Below the pieces are notes generated by a model. That model worked only from the letters and a program-made list of their open reading frames with translations. It was not told the origin of the DNA and did not search any database. Positions 7,635-16,723 of a DNA stretch of 64,000 nt are shown here, piece by piece (within the stretch, counting starts at the first letter, position 1; every line of letters begins with the position of its first letter). The translations under genes and the position numbers were made by a program. This DNA comes from Roseburia hominis (GTDB lineage: Bacteria; Bacillota; Clostridia; Lachnospirales; Lachnospiraceae): contig JAETOE010000014.1 in the NCBI GenBank assembly GCA_021771815.1, positions 1-64,000 of the forward strand, given 5' to 3'.

Positions 7635-10600
7635 ATGGAACATAAAAGAATGTTGAGTGAGTATTCTGCTATTATAAAATCAGAAGAATACATGACAGAA
7701 CTGGCTGCTATGGCTAAAAGAATAAAAAAAGAAGCAATTTCAACGCCAAATGAAGCAACAATAGAGGGTCGATTTGATAATGAATTATTTGCTTTTTTTA
7801 AAGGGTACTTTGAACCTTTAGGATTTGAATATAAGCCGGTTAAGGATAAAGCAATAGCAAAACATGTAGCTAGAAGACCAGATACTGCAATTTCATCTTT
7901 GATAATTGAGTTCAAGCAACCATCTACTTTATCGGATGATTCATATAAAGACAAAGCAATAGAACAGATTTCTGATTACTTAATGAAAATTAGTAAGGAA
8001 ACAGATAGTGGGATGCTGGAGGGTTTTGTAACAGATGGAGTACATGGATGTTTTGTTACATATATTGATGGAAATGTAGTAAGAGAGAGTTTCTTGCCAT
8101 TAGATGCAAATTCACTAGATCGAATCATTCAAAATATTCTTTCCTTAAACTTACGAGCTTTCAATGCAGAAAATTTAGTTGAAAGTTTTTGCAATCCTCC
8201 TCAAAATGATGGTGTGGCATTTGAGTTGGTGGAAGAACTTTATAACATTATAACGTCAAATATTCATCCAAAGACGAAAATGTTGTTTATTGAATGGAAA
8301 GAGCTTTTTAATTTAGCACATGATGATATTTCAAAGCAGCAAGTAATTATAGATAGGAAAAAGTCATTGGAGGCATTGCTTAAAAGGAGTTTGGAAGATA
8401 AGGATGACGAATATTTAGCGCTCTTTGCATTGCAAACTGCTTATGCAATAGTAATTAAAATTATAGCATATAAGCTCATCAGTCAAATTCGTTTTGATAG
8501 GTCATTAATTAGCTTTGAAAAATCCTTATATATGGATTCGGATACGCTTAGGAAGCAATTTGTACGATTAGAAAATGGTGCAATCTTTAGAGAATATCAC
8601 ATGACTAATTTGCTCGAGGGTGATTTTTTCTCATGGTATTGTAATGAAGAACAGTGGACAAATTCTTTGAGTAAAATTGTTAAAAGTATTTTTGAAATTT
8701 TATGTCGGTATTCGGAAAAAGCGGTATTAAATAATAGTAGAAAATCTCAAGACTTTTTTAAGCTATTATACGAAGCTATGGTACCTGCCGCAGTAAGACA
8801 TTCTTTGGGAGAGTATTATACTAGAAAATGGCTTGCTCAAAATGTTGTGGATGAAGCAATAAAATTATCACATGTAGAAAATTGGAAAGGGTTAGATCCT
8901 TGTTGTGGAAGTGGAACCTTTCTAAATGTGATGATCGATAGAATACTGTACGAAGAACGAGAAAAGAGTGATGATGAGAAACTTGCGGATGTTTTGCAAA
9001 GGGTAAAAGGTATAGACTTAAACCCAATAGCAGTACTTACTGCCAGAGTCAATTATTTTATTAATATATCGCATTTATTCAAAGATAATAGAGCAATTGA
9101 TATTCCAGTATATTTAGGTGACTCATCTTATGTACCGAAGACTATAGATTATGATAATGTCAAGTGCCTTGATTATGTTATTTCAACTACGAAGGATCCG
9201 ATAGAGATAACACTTCCCAAAAGTATAGTGAACGATACATCAAAATTTGCACAGGAAATGATAGCAGTTGAGACACAGGTTAAAAATCAGAATGAAGATG
9301 CAGTTATAAATATATTCAAGGAGCTGGTATCGGCAGACGATTTAACTCCTAAGGTATATATGAAAATTGTTCAGCTTGCAAGAAATTTGATTGGATTAGA
9401 AAAAAAGAATTGGAATGGCATTTGGGCTAGAATTTTATCAAATTATCTAGCAACGGCTAATTTAGGTAAATTCGATATTGTTGTGGGAAATCCGCCCTGG
9501 GTAGATTGGAAGAGCCTTCCATCAGGCTATAGGGATAGAATTAAGTCATTATGTATTTCAAAACATCTGTTTTCAGGAGATTGTTTAACGGGTGGAATAA
9601 ATTTAAATATATGTGCATTAATCGCAAACGTAGCCGCTGACAATTGGCTTTCTTCAAATGGTATTCTGGGCTTTTTAATGCCTGAACCATTGGTGTTTCA
9701 GCAGTCTTATGAAGGATTTAGAAATTTCTACTTAGAAGATGGAAGTAGAATGTATTTTTGTAAGTTTACGAATTGGACAAAAAGCGGAAATCCTTTTAAG
9801 CCAGTAACTCAAAAGTTTCTATCATTTTTCTTATCAAAGGAAGTTGTGGATTATTCAAAGGGAGTGGAAGAAGATTGGTATATAAAAAAGAAAGGAAAAG
9901 CAATTGATGGATTAGAAGAACTTAATATAGATGAATATTTTGAACATGAAACGAAAATACTTGCTTGTTGTCATGAAAATAAAAATTTTTTCTCTACAGT
10001 TGATAATAAGGAGATGTTACATGAGTTTAGTTTAGTTGGGGGAGTATCTGACTATATTGGCAGAGAGGGGATTGAATTCTATCCACAAGAGCTTATGGTA
10101 TTTAAGTTGTCTGATTTACAAGGAACAGACACATGTACATGTTTAAGAAATATGCAAAATAAAAAATCAAAGTATAGAGTGCCAGAGTTTGATGTTTTGT
10201 TAGAAACAGATTTTTTACATCCAATGATTAAAGGAAAAAATGTCACTCCTTTTCATGTTGAGTGGGATGAATTTATTGTGCCATTTCCATATGAAAAAGA
10301 AAATCCAAGGATTCCGATGACAATTAAAAAATTGTCAGAGAAAGCCCCTAAGTTGGCAAATTATTATATTGAGAATAAAAAATTGATTTTGGATCAAACT
10401 GGATACAATGAAAGAATAATTGGAAGAGAAAATGCAGAATTTTATGCTTTAGCTAGAGTTGGAGAATATAGTTACGCTGAGAATTATGTTGTGTTCAGAG
10501 ATAATACAAAATGGGCGGCTGCAGTCATTTCAAATGTTGATACTACTTGGGGTGGAATGAAAAGACCTCTTTTTCAAAACCATGCTGTATCGATTTGTGA

Positions 10601-10880
10601 GGATATATATGGGAATTATATAACTTTAGATGAAGCATATTACATATGTGGAATTATGAATTCGAGTATTGCCTATAAGTATATGATGCAATCATCAGAT
10701 TCAAGATCATTTCCAATTAGACCACGAATTGTTATTCCTAAATATGAGGCAGACAATAGTGTTCATAGTAAAATTGTTGAATTGTCTAAGGAGGCACATC
10801 AGGTGTATGCAGACCAAATTAGAGTTGAAGATATTATTGATCAGATTGATCTGCTTTATAAGATTTTGCTTGAGAAGTAG
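7635..10880 (+). CDS. Type IIG-like restriction-methylation protein (Eco57I-type)
   Basis: A 1081-residue single-chain enzyme predicted to methylate adenine and cut unmethylated DNA. The N-terminus has a PD-(D/E)XK nuclease signature: Pro82-Asp83 (RRPDTAI) followed by Glu92 and Lys94 (IIEFKQP). The central N6-adenine methyltransferase has motif I DPCCGSGTF (about 420-428), DLNPIAVLTAR (motif II area) and motif IV NPPW (about 619-622). The C-terminal 350 residues are likely the target-recognition domain. No separate S or R subunit lies nearby. Base use is far richer in A+T than in the flanking housekeeping genes, a sign of transfer. A methyltransferase-only or BREX/DISARM-like role is possible, but their companion genes are absent. 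Confidence 0.85.
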   Translation: MEHKRMLSEYSAIIKSEEYMTELAAMAKRIKKEAISTPNEATIEGRFDNELFAFFKGYFEPLGFEYKPVKDKAIAKHVARRPDTAISSLIIEFKQPSTLSDDSYKDKAIEQISDYLMKISKETDSGMLEGFVTDGVHGCFVTYIDGNVVRESFLPLDANSLDRIIQNILSLNLRAFNAENLVESFCNPPQNDGVAFELVEELYNIITSNIHPKTKMLFIEWKELFNLAHDDISKQQVIIDRKKSLEALLKRSLEDKDDEYLALFALQTAYAIVIKIIAYKLISQIRFDRSLISFEKSLYMDSDTLRKQFVRLENGAIFREYHMTNLLEGDFFSWYCNEEQWTNSLSKIVKSIFEILCRYSEKAVLNNSRKSQDFFKLLYEAMVPAAVRHSLGEYYTRKWLAQNVVDEAIKLSHVENWKGLDPCCGSGTFLNVMIDRILYEEREKSDDEKLADVLQRVKGIDLNPIAVLTARVNYFINISHLFKDNRAIDIPVYLGDSSYVPKTIDYDNVKCLDYVISTTKDPIEITLPKSIVNDTSKFAQEMIAVETQVKNQNEDAVINIFKELVSADDLTPKVYMKIVQLARNLIGLEKKNWNGIWARILSNYLATANLGKFDIVVGNPPWVDWKSLPSGYRDRIKSLCISKHLFSGDCLTGGINLNICALIANVAADNWLSSNGILGFLMPEPLVFQQSYEGFRNFYLEDGSRMYFCKFTNWTKSGNPFKPVTQKFLSFFLSKEVVDYSKGVEEDWYIKKKGKAIDGLEELNIDEYFEHETKILACCHENKNFFSTVDNKEMLHEFSLVGGVSDYIGREGIEFYPQELMVFKLSDLQGTDTCTCLRNMQNKKSKYRVPEFDVLLETDFLHPMIKGKNVTPFHVEWDEFIVPFPYEKENPRIPMTIKKLSEKAPKLANYYIENKKLILDQTGYNERIIGRENAEFYALARVGEYSYAENYVVFRDNTKWAAAVISNVDTTWGGMKRPLFQNHAVSICEDIYGNYITLDEAYYICGIMNSSIAYKYMMQSSDSRSFPIRPRIVIPKYEADNSVHSKIVELSKEAHQVYADQIRVEDIIDQIDLLYKILLEK

Positions 10881-10964
10881 AAAATATGATGTTACAGAAT
10901 GATAAAAGACAAGAATAATCTTGACTAAAGAAATATCAAGTTAAAGAAAAGGAAGTGATTCATA

Positions 10965-11417
10965 ATGATTGATATATACACGGAAAAGAAGGATTCAAAA
11001 GATTGGATTATCAAAAATGACTTATTCTTCAACTTAAATACAAGTAATGAAGAAATGACAGATAAAGAAATTGCATTGATTAAGCAAGTTGATAATGCAA
11101 AATTAACTCCAGACAAGCATATAGAAACAAAGTATGGATTGGGAACAATTCGTAATCTATCATCTGGATGTAAGACATTACTTAATATTGTAAAGCATCC
11201 AGAGAAGGTGGTATGTGTAGAAGAATGTGGTCCAAACGTACTAAAGACCATATTTGCTATGGATGATATAAAGATTTATATGTCACGCCCAACTTTGACG
11301 GAGATTCCAGATAATACTCAAATTAGATTTAACGGTTTGGAAGTTGTAACAGGAAGTGTTGGCTATAATGCGTGGTGGAGCAAAGAATATGAAAGGAGAG
11401 AGGAGAATGATTTATAA
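10965..11417 (+). CDS. DUF4869-like protein of unknown function
   Basis: A 150-residue cytoplasmic protein with no signal peptide. The layout IDIYTEKKD … LSSGCKTLLNIVKHPEKVVCVEECGPNVL is what I recall of the DUF4869 family, common in Clostridia and without known function; the match is by memory. GAAGTG precedes the ATG 10965. Its end overlaps the start of the next gene by 11 bases, so the two are translationally coupled. It is first of a tight three-gene set downstream of the restriction gene. Confidence 0.75.
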   Translation: MIDIYTEKKDSKDWIIKNDLFFNLNTSNEEMTDKEIALIKQVDNAKLTPDKHIETKYGLGTIRNLSSGCKTLLNIVKHPEKVVCVEECGPNVLKTIFAMDDIKIYMSRPTLTEIPDNTQIRFNGLEVVTGSVGYNAWWSKEYERREENDL

Positions 11418-11808
11418 TAGAATAACATTCCAAGCAGTTCCGTTTTCATATGACTTGGTATTTGAAGATCGCATTACGCTTGTAGGAGGAGACAGCGGTA
11501 CTGGAAAGACCGTACTTTATGATATGTTAGAAGATTTGAGGCAAACAGAAGAATTTAATGCTATCAAGCTTTTTAACTATAAATCAGAAGATGTAATAGA
11601 ACAATTGAAACGTTGTAGAAATAATTTTGTTGTGATTGATAACGCAGATATTCTTATGGATGATGAGGTAAGAAAATTCATTAATTTTGAATTTTCTAAT
11701 CAGTATATGTTATTCCTCAGAAACTGTGATGGATTGAATGTATCAGATAAGAGTTTTAAGGTAATGAAGTTTGAAGATAACAAGATTACATTAGATGAGG
11801 ATCTGTAA
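11407..11808 (+). CDS. Mini P-loop NTPase of unknown function
   Basis: A 133-residue protein with Walker A GGDSGTGKT (27-35) and a Walker B-like strand FVVIDNAD (74-81). It is too short for a complete AAA or ABC ATPase: there is no signature motif, sensor or arginine finger that I can see. The start at 11407 is set by AGGAGAG just upstream; a longer frame from 11356 lies within the previous gene. One base separates its stop from the next ATG. It probably works together with its two neighbours. Confidence 0.75.
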   Translation: MIYNRITFQAVPFSYDLVFEDRITLVGGDSGTGKTVLYDMLEDLRQTEEFNAIKLFNYKSEDVIEQLKRCRNNFVVIDNADILMDDEVRKFINFEFSNQYMLFLRNCDGLNVSDKSFKVMKFEDNKITLDEDL

Positions 11809-11809
11809 T

Positions 11810-12487
11810 ATGAAGTATTTATGGACAGAAGATACAGGTGCCGGGCTCCACTTCTGGAAGTTAGTCAATCAGCTTTACTTTGATGATGCACTTGTAGTTG
11901 AAACAAAAGAAAGCAACCAAGGTATTTTAGATGCTCTGGCTGCATTCGATGCTAAGGAAAAAGATGAATATTATATAGCATTTGATTATGTGCCTGATAA
12001 TCAAGATATACGAAATAAGTACCGTGTTTTGAAATCAATAGCGGAGAAGTCAGAGGGAAAGATTATAATTCTTGATATGATTTGTTTTGAACATCTGATT
12101 CTGACATTTGACAAGTTGGTTGAATGGACAGGCACTGGTAAGGTAGATAAAATTAAGATTCGTGAAGAGGTTTTATCAGCAATTGAGAATCATAGAATCA
12201 ATCTGTCAAAGATTGATGATGAGAAAACATTACAGTACATATCAGGTTTTAAGAGATACTCTACAGAACGGGTGATAAAATCATTAGTAGGTGAACTTAC
12301 AGAAAATGAAAAGTGGTCTGTTAAGGGTTTGCTTATGGGTGAGTGCTGGTATAAAGACTGTTGCGTATCTGAACATCCGGATAGTCGTAGGTGTAGAAAG
12401 CCTTGGGTTGAAGATGGTAATGAGAAGATGCGGATGTTGATACAGTCGGAGGAAGTACAAAGGGTGGTTGGAGAAATTATTATTTAA
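11810..12487 (+). CDS. Uncharacterised Cys-rich protein, third gene of the set
   Basis: A 225-residue protein that I do not recognise. The N-terminal half alternates beta strands and acidic residues (LVVETKESNQG at 28-38, YYIAFDYVPDN at 54-64, IIILDMICFE at 85-94), loosely like a TOPRIM-type acidic fold. The C-terminal part has C179-x4-CC-x3-H-x5-C, a likely metal site. It begins one base after the stop of the P-loop gene, so the three genes form one translational unit. Function unknown. Confidence 0.7.
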   Translation: MKYLWTEDTGAGLHFWKLVNQLYFDDALVVETKESNQGILDALAAFDAKEKDEYYIAFDYVPDNQDIRNKYRVLKSIAEKSEGKIIILDMICFEHLILTFDKLVEWTGTGKVDKIKIREEVLSAIENHRINLSKIDDEKTLQYISGFKRYSTERVIKSLVGELTENEKWSVKGLLMGECWYKDCCVSEHPDSRRCRKPWVEDGNEKMRMLIQSEEVQRVVGEIII

Positions 12488-12539
12488 AAATATATACACT
12501 TAACAATTGATAGCTGTATTGTGAAAAGGAAGTGAAGAT

Positions 12540-12731
12540 TTGAAGCTTACACATGTTAAAATATGCAATTATAGAAATTTAAGGAATATAGATATAGGCT
12601 TAGCAGAAACCTTTGCAATTATAGGGGAAAACAATAGTGGTAAGAGTATTTTTTTAAAAGCAATCACACTCTCTTTTCTAACTGATGATAATAATGCATA
12701 TATCAGTAAGAAAGTTTTGTTAATACTTTAA
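12540..12731 (+). pseudogene. N-terminal fragment of an OLD/RecF-like ATPase
   Basis: It reads KLTHVKICNYRNLRNIDIGL then IGENNSGKS (Walker A), the classic start of OLD/AAA_15/RecF-type ATPases, and stops after 63 residues where such proteins need 400-700. It has a TTG start with AGGAAG upstream. No continuation is found in any frame downstream, so the gene was cut off, probably at the island's right end. OLD-type ATPases are common phage-defence parts. Confidence 0.65.
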
Positions 12732-12801
12732 GCTAAATGATATATACAAAATTATTATGATAAAGGTTCAAGGAGCGAGAACATAATAGTAAAGATAGAA
12801 A

Positions 12802-12836
12802 AACCCCGGGCGACGAATCGTAAGTCAACCGGGGTT
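12802..12836 (-). terminator. Terminator, minus strand
   Basis: AACCCCGG (12802-12809) pairs with CCGGGGTT (12829-12836). On the minus strand the stem is followed by a run of T (TTTTTCTAT), while on the plus strand there is no good T run. It therefore probably ends the minus-strand small gene that stops at 12876. Confidence 0.65.
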
Positions 12837-12875
12837 CTTCTCATGTGTTTTTCTGGTAATTCTCATACAACCTCT

Positions 12876-13073
12876 TTAGGCAAGTGCGTCGAACGCGTGC
12901 GCGTCGTCCGGATTTTCTGCTGCCATCGCAGTATCTAAAATGGCTGCAAAGGAATATGGACTGTGCTTCTGGCGTTGCTGCTTTTTGCCTTCTGGTGCAG
13001 ACCGGTCGATCCGGTCTACGGGGTGAACGGGTAACACGATTAGAAATTCATTTGTGTAGATTGCGACAATCAT
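12876..13073 (-). CDS. Small conserved-looking protein next to addB
   Basis: A 65-residue frame with AAGGAGG directly against the ATG (no spacer, so start choice is uncertain; a GTG at codon 13 is the alternative) and a terminator on the same strand 40 bases beyond the stop. The pattern VLPVHPVDRIDR … KKQQRQ … SYSFAAIL-type (proline repeats, basic linker, short C-terminal helix) resembles tiny Firmicute proteins of unknown role. It is divergent from addB. Function unknown. Confidence 0.4.
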   Translation of the reverse strand: MIVAIYTNEFLIVLPVHPVDRIDRSAPEGKKQQRQKHSPYSFAAILDTAMAAENPDDAHAFDALA

Positions 13074-13252
13074 CCTCCTTGATAAAAAATCACAAAATAT
13101 AGGGTTAACAGAGTTCCTTCTCTACAATATGTATATCGGCTTGGAATTGTGAAACTTTATATCGGATTTGGATAAATTTACAGAATTTATAAAGATTTAC
13201 AGCGTGGTATAATCAAACAAAAGGCAGTGAGAGTTGATAGGGTGAATAAATC

Positions 13253-16200
13253 ATGTCATTACAGTTTATTTTTGGAAATTCAGGGAGCGGGAAATCCGAT
13301 TATCTATATGAACACGTACTTCGCGAAGCGTCCATACATCCCGACCAGAACTTCTTGATTCTGGTGCCGGAACAGTTCACAATGCAGACGCAGCGCGAAC
13401 TTGTGCTGCGCGATGAGACACATGCAATTATGAATGTAGAAGTACTTAGCTTTGCGAGACTGGCGTACCGCGTGTTCGACGAATTGGGAAAGCAGGAACT
13501 TGTCATCCTAGAGGAAACGGGAAAGAATCTGGTGCTGCGCAGGGTGGCGGAGGAGAAGAGGGGCGAGCTTTGTGTGCTTGGCGGCAACATGAACCGCATG
13601 GGCTATGTCGGAGAGGTCAAGTCGTTTCTCTCCGAGCTGACCCAGTACAACATTGCGCCGGAGGATCTGGAGCGCTTTTTGCAGGACGAGAGCGTGGGCG
13701 AAGCGCTGCGCTTAAAATTATCGGATATTCTCGTGATGTACCGCGGCTTCCGCGATTACATGGAAGGGAAATATATCACGGCGGAGGAGGTGCTTTCCCT
13801 GCTGTGCGAGGTCGCGGGGGAATCGGCGATTCTGCGGAACAGCGTGATCGTGTTCGATGAATTTACGGGCTTTACGCCGATTCAGAACCGTTTGTTTGAA
13901 GAACTGCTTGTGATTGCGGATCGTGTGATGGTGTCCGTTTCCATGGATACGCGGGAGGACTTCTATCACAGCAGAGGCGTACATGAGCTGTTCGCCATGA
14001 GCAAAAAGACCGTCGCCGTCCTCTTAAAGATTGCACAGAATCGCGGCGTTTCGGTCGAGGAGGAGGTCTTGCTTGCGCCGGGGGAGAAGAAGCGTTATCG
14101 CAATGCGCCGGAACTGTTTTTTATGGAACAGAATCTGTTCCGCCCGACGTACCGCAGATGGCAGGAGAAGCCAGCGCATATCAGCATCACGGAGCAGAAC
14201 AGTCCCAGAGAGGAGCTTGCGTTCGTGGCGCGGGAAATCACAAGGCTTGTGCGAAAGGAAGGCTACCGCTATCTTGATTTTGCGGTCGTCACGGGGGATG
14301 TGCAGCAGTATGCGAACTACGTGCCGGAAATTTTTGAGCAGTATGCGATTCCCTGCTTTATCGATCAGACGAGAAATATTTTATTCCATCCGTTCCTGGA
14401 ATTTATCCGGGCAGCGCTTGAGGTCGTGGAGAGCGATTTTTCCTATCGGAGTATTTTTCGGTTCCTGCGGAGCGGGCTTAGCGGAATTAGTGATGCGGAT
14501 ATTGATTGTCTGGAAAATTATGTGCTCTCGCGCGGTATACGCGGCAGGAAACGCTGGAGCGAGCCGTGGACATTTGTTCTCTCGCAGGGCGGTGGGATGA
14601 CGGATGCGGCGGACGGGGAAATGCTGCGTTTAAATGAGATCCGGGAGAAAATTTCGGAAATGTTTGCGCCGCTCTTTGCAGTATTTTGCGAAGGGCACAC
14701 GGTGTCGGAACAGACGTATGCGCTGTATCAGTTCATAGCTTCGCTTGAGATCGAAGCGAAGCTTAAGGCGAAGGAGAGCGCGTTCGAGGCGTATGCAAAG
14801 AAGAACAGAGGCGACCGGACAAGCGCGGCGCGGGCGCAGGAGTATGCGCAGATTTATAAGATCGTCATGGATCTTCTCGATAAGGTGGCGTCGCTGCTCG
14901 GAGAAGAGAAGCTTTCTGTCCGGGAGTACGGTGAGATTCTTGATGCGGGCTTTGACGCGGCAAAGGTCGGGATCATCCCGCCGGGCAACGACCGCGTGAC
15001 CATCGGCGATATCGAGCGCACCAGATTAAACCATGTCAAGGTGCTGTTTTTTGTCGGCGTCAACGATGGGATCGTGCCGAAGGCGGGAAGTACCGGAAGC
15101 ATTATCTCACAGTTCGAACGTGAAAAAATGGCGGAGCATCATCTGGAGCTTGCGCCGGGCGCAAGGGAGAAGGTATTCATCCAGAAATTCTATCTGTACT
15201 TAAATATGACAAAGCCGTCGGATGCGTTATATTTGACATTTGCGCGTGTGGATGCGAACGGGAAGGCATTGCGCAGGTCGTACCTGATCGGGACCATGCT
15301 TCACATGTTCCCCGCGCTCTCGGTGGAGGTGCAGGAGGAAAAGACGGCAGAGGAGGACATCTTAACGCCGCAGAATGCCATGCAGTTTTTCTTGGAGGGG
15401 CTGAACGATAAGCGCGCGGGAAACGGAGAGGGCTTTGATAAGAAGGACGAGGCGCTATGGAATGCGCTTTTGAACTGGTATCTTTCGAGCGCTGATTTTG
15501 CGGGGGAGGCGAAGCGTCTTTTGGATGCGGCGTACCGGATTCACACCTCTGAGCCGATCGGACGCGCGGTGACGCGGGCGCTCTATGGAACGACACTTGA
15601 AAACAGTGTGACAAGGCTTGAACGTTTTGCGGCGTGTGCGTTCGCGCATTATCTCCAATATGGTCTTGAACTTTCCGAGCGCAGGCTGCAGGAGTTCGCG
15701 AGTGTGGATATGGGAAATATTTATCACGATGCGCTGGAACATTTCGCGGAGCGTGTGCGTGCGTCGGAGGAATATACATGGTTTGATCTGCCCGAGGACG
15801 TGCGTTCGCGGTGGATCGAGGAGAGCATGGAGGATGCGGTCGCGGGGGCGAAGAACGCGGGCTTATTCGAGGACGCGAGGAACCGTTATCTGCTCCTGCG
15901 GATGAAGGAGACACTGCGAAAAACGGTATGGGCGCTGACCGTACAGGTACAGAAAGGAAAGTTCGTGCCGGAGGATTTCGAGGTATCGTTCTCGCGGGCG
16001 GACGATCTGGCAGCGATTCAGTTTACGTTAAGCGACGAGGAAAAGATGCGCCTTAAGGGGCGGATCGACCGGATCGATACCTATGAGACGGACGATAAGG
16101 TGTACGTTAAGGTCATTGATTATAAGTCGGGAAATACGAAATTTTCGCTGCTGAACCTCTATCACGGACTGCAGCTCCAGCTTGTGGTCTACCTGAACGC

Positions 16201-16723
16201 CGCGCTTGAACTGATGGAGAAGCGGCATCCGGGGAAGACGGCGGAGACGGCGGGCATATTTTACTATCATATTGAGAATCCGATGGTGGATGGAACCGGA
16301 ACGGAATCGGAGGAAGAAATCAGACAGGCAGTGCTCACACAGTTGAAGTTAAATGGTCTGGTGAATGAGGAGCAGGAAATTTACCGTGCAATGGACACCG
16401 AATTTGCGGGAAGCTCGTCGGTGATTCCGGTCGCGGAAAAGACGGACGGTTCGTTAAAGGCGACTTCAAAGACGGCAAGCGGAGAGGATTTTAAAGTGAT
16501 GTCGGAGTATGTAAGACAGACGATCGGGGATGCGGGCAGGCGGATCATGGACGGCGACGTCGCGGTGCGTCCGTACGAGCTTTCCGACCGCACGGGGTGT
16601 GATTACTGCCCGTATCATATGGTGTGCGGGTTCGATCCGCGCTTATCGGGCTTTGCGTATCGGAAACTGGAGAAATTTGACAGCGAGGACGCGATTCTTG
16701 CACGGATGAGAGAGGAGAAATGA
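13253..16723 (+). CDS. addB: ATP-dependent helicase/nuclease subunit B
   Basis: Partner of AddA in the double-strand break resection complex that prepares ends for RecA. 1156 residues, the family norm. Walker A-like GNSGSGKS lies at about residues 8-15. The C-terminal nuclease domain has GRIDRID and VIDYKSG. Four cysteines, one in ERFAACAFAHY (about 796) and three in CDYCPYHMVC (about 1116, 1119, 1125), form the iron-sulphur clasp of the AddB nuclease. The stop overlaps the addA start (ATGA). Confidence 0.97.
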   Translation: MSLQFIFGNSGSGKSDYLYEHVLREASIHPDQNFLILVPEQFTMQTQRELVLRDETHAIMNVEVLSFARLAYRVFDELGKQELVILEETGKNLVLRRVAEEKRGELCVLGGNMNRMGYVGEVKSFLSELTQYNIAPEDLERFLQDESVGEALRLKLSDILVMYRGFRDYMEGKYITAEEVLSLLCEVAGESAILRNSVIVFDEFTGFTPIQNRLFEELLVIADRVMVSVSMDTREDFYHSRGVHELFAMSKKTVAVLLKIAQNRGVSVEEEVLLAPGEKKRYRNAPELFFMEQNLFRPTYRRWQEKPAHISITEQNSPREELAFVAREITRLVRKEGYRYLDFAVVTGDVQQYANYVPEIFEQYAIPCFIDQTRNILFHPFLEFIRAALEVVESDFSYRSIFRFLRSGLSGISDADIDCLENYVLSRGIRGRKRWSEPWTFVLSQGGGMTDAADGEMLRLNEIREKISEMFAPLFAVFCEGHTVSEQTYALYQFIASLEIEAKLKAKESAFEAYAKKNRGDRTSAARAQEYAQIYKIVMDLLDKVASLLGEEKLSVREYGEILDAGFDAAKVGIIPPGNDRVTIGDIERTRLNHVKVLFFVGVNDGIVPKAGSTGSIISQFEREKMAEHHLELAPGAREKVFIQKFYLYLNMTKPSDALYLTFARVDANGKALRRSYLIGTMLHMFPALSVEVQEEKTAEEDILTPQNAMQFFLEGLNDKRAGNGEGFDKKDEALWNALLNWYLSSADFAGEAKRLLDAAYRIHTSEPIGRAVTRALYGTTLENSVTRLERFAACAFAHYLQYGLELSERRLQEFASVDMGNIYHDALEHFAERVRASEEYTWFDLPEDVRSRWIEESMEDAVAGAKNAGLFEDARNRYLLLRMKETLRKTVWALTVQVQKGKFVPEDFEVSFSRADDLAAIQFTLSDEEKMRLKGRIDRIDTYETDDKVYVKVIDYKSGNTKFSLLNLYHGLQLQLVVYLNAALELMEKRHPGKTAETAGIFYYHIENPMVDGTGTESEEEIRQAVLTQLKLNGLVNEEQEIYRAMDTEFAGSSSVIPVAEKTDGSLKATSKTASGEDFKVMSEYVRQTIGDAGRRIMDGDVAVRPYELSDRTGCDYCPYHMVCGFDPRLSGFAYRKLEKFDSEDAILARMREEK

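Larger units (their letters stand above)
12732..13252. other. Junction between the island and addB
   Basis: Holds AT-rich island tail (to about 12790), a hairpin (12802-12836), a short minus-strand reading frame (12876-13073) and the addB leader. TATAAT at 13208-13213 is the best -10 box for addB, but its -35 region is poor. The base composition shifts back toward G+C from about 12800 on. Confidence 0.5.

Noticed and set aside
15177-15914. 245-codon frame opposite addB
   Set aside because: Pro/Arg/His-rich shadow of addB codons; no ribosome site.
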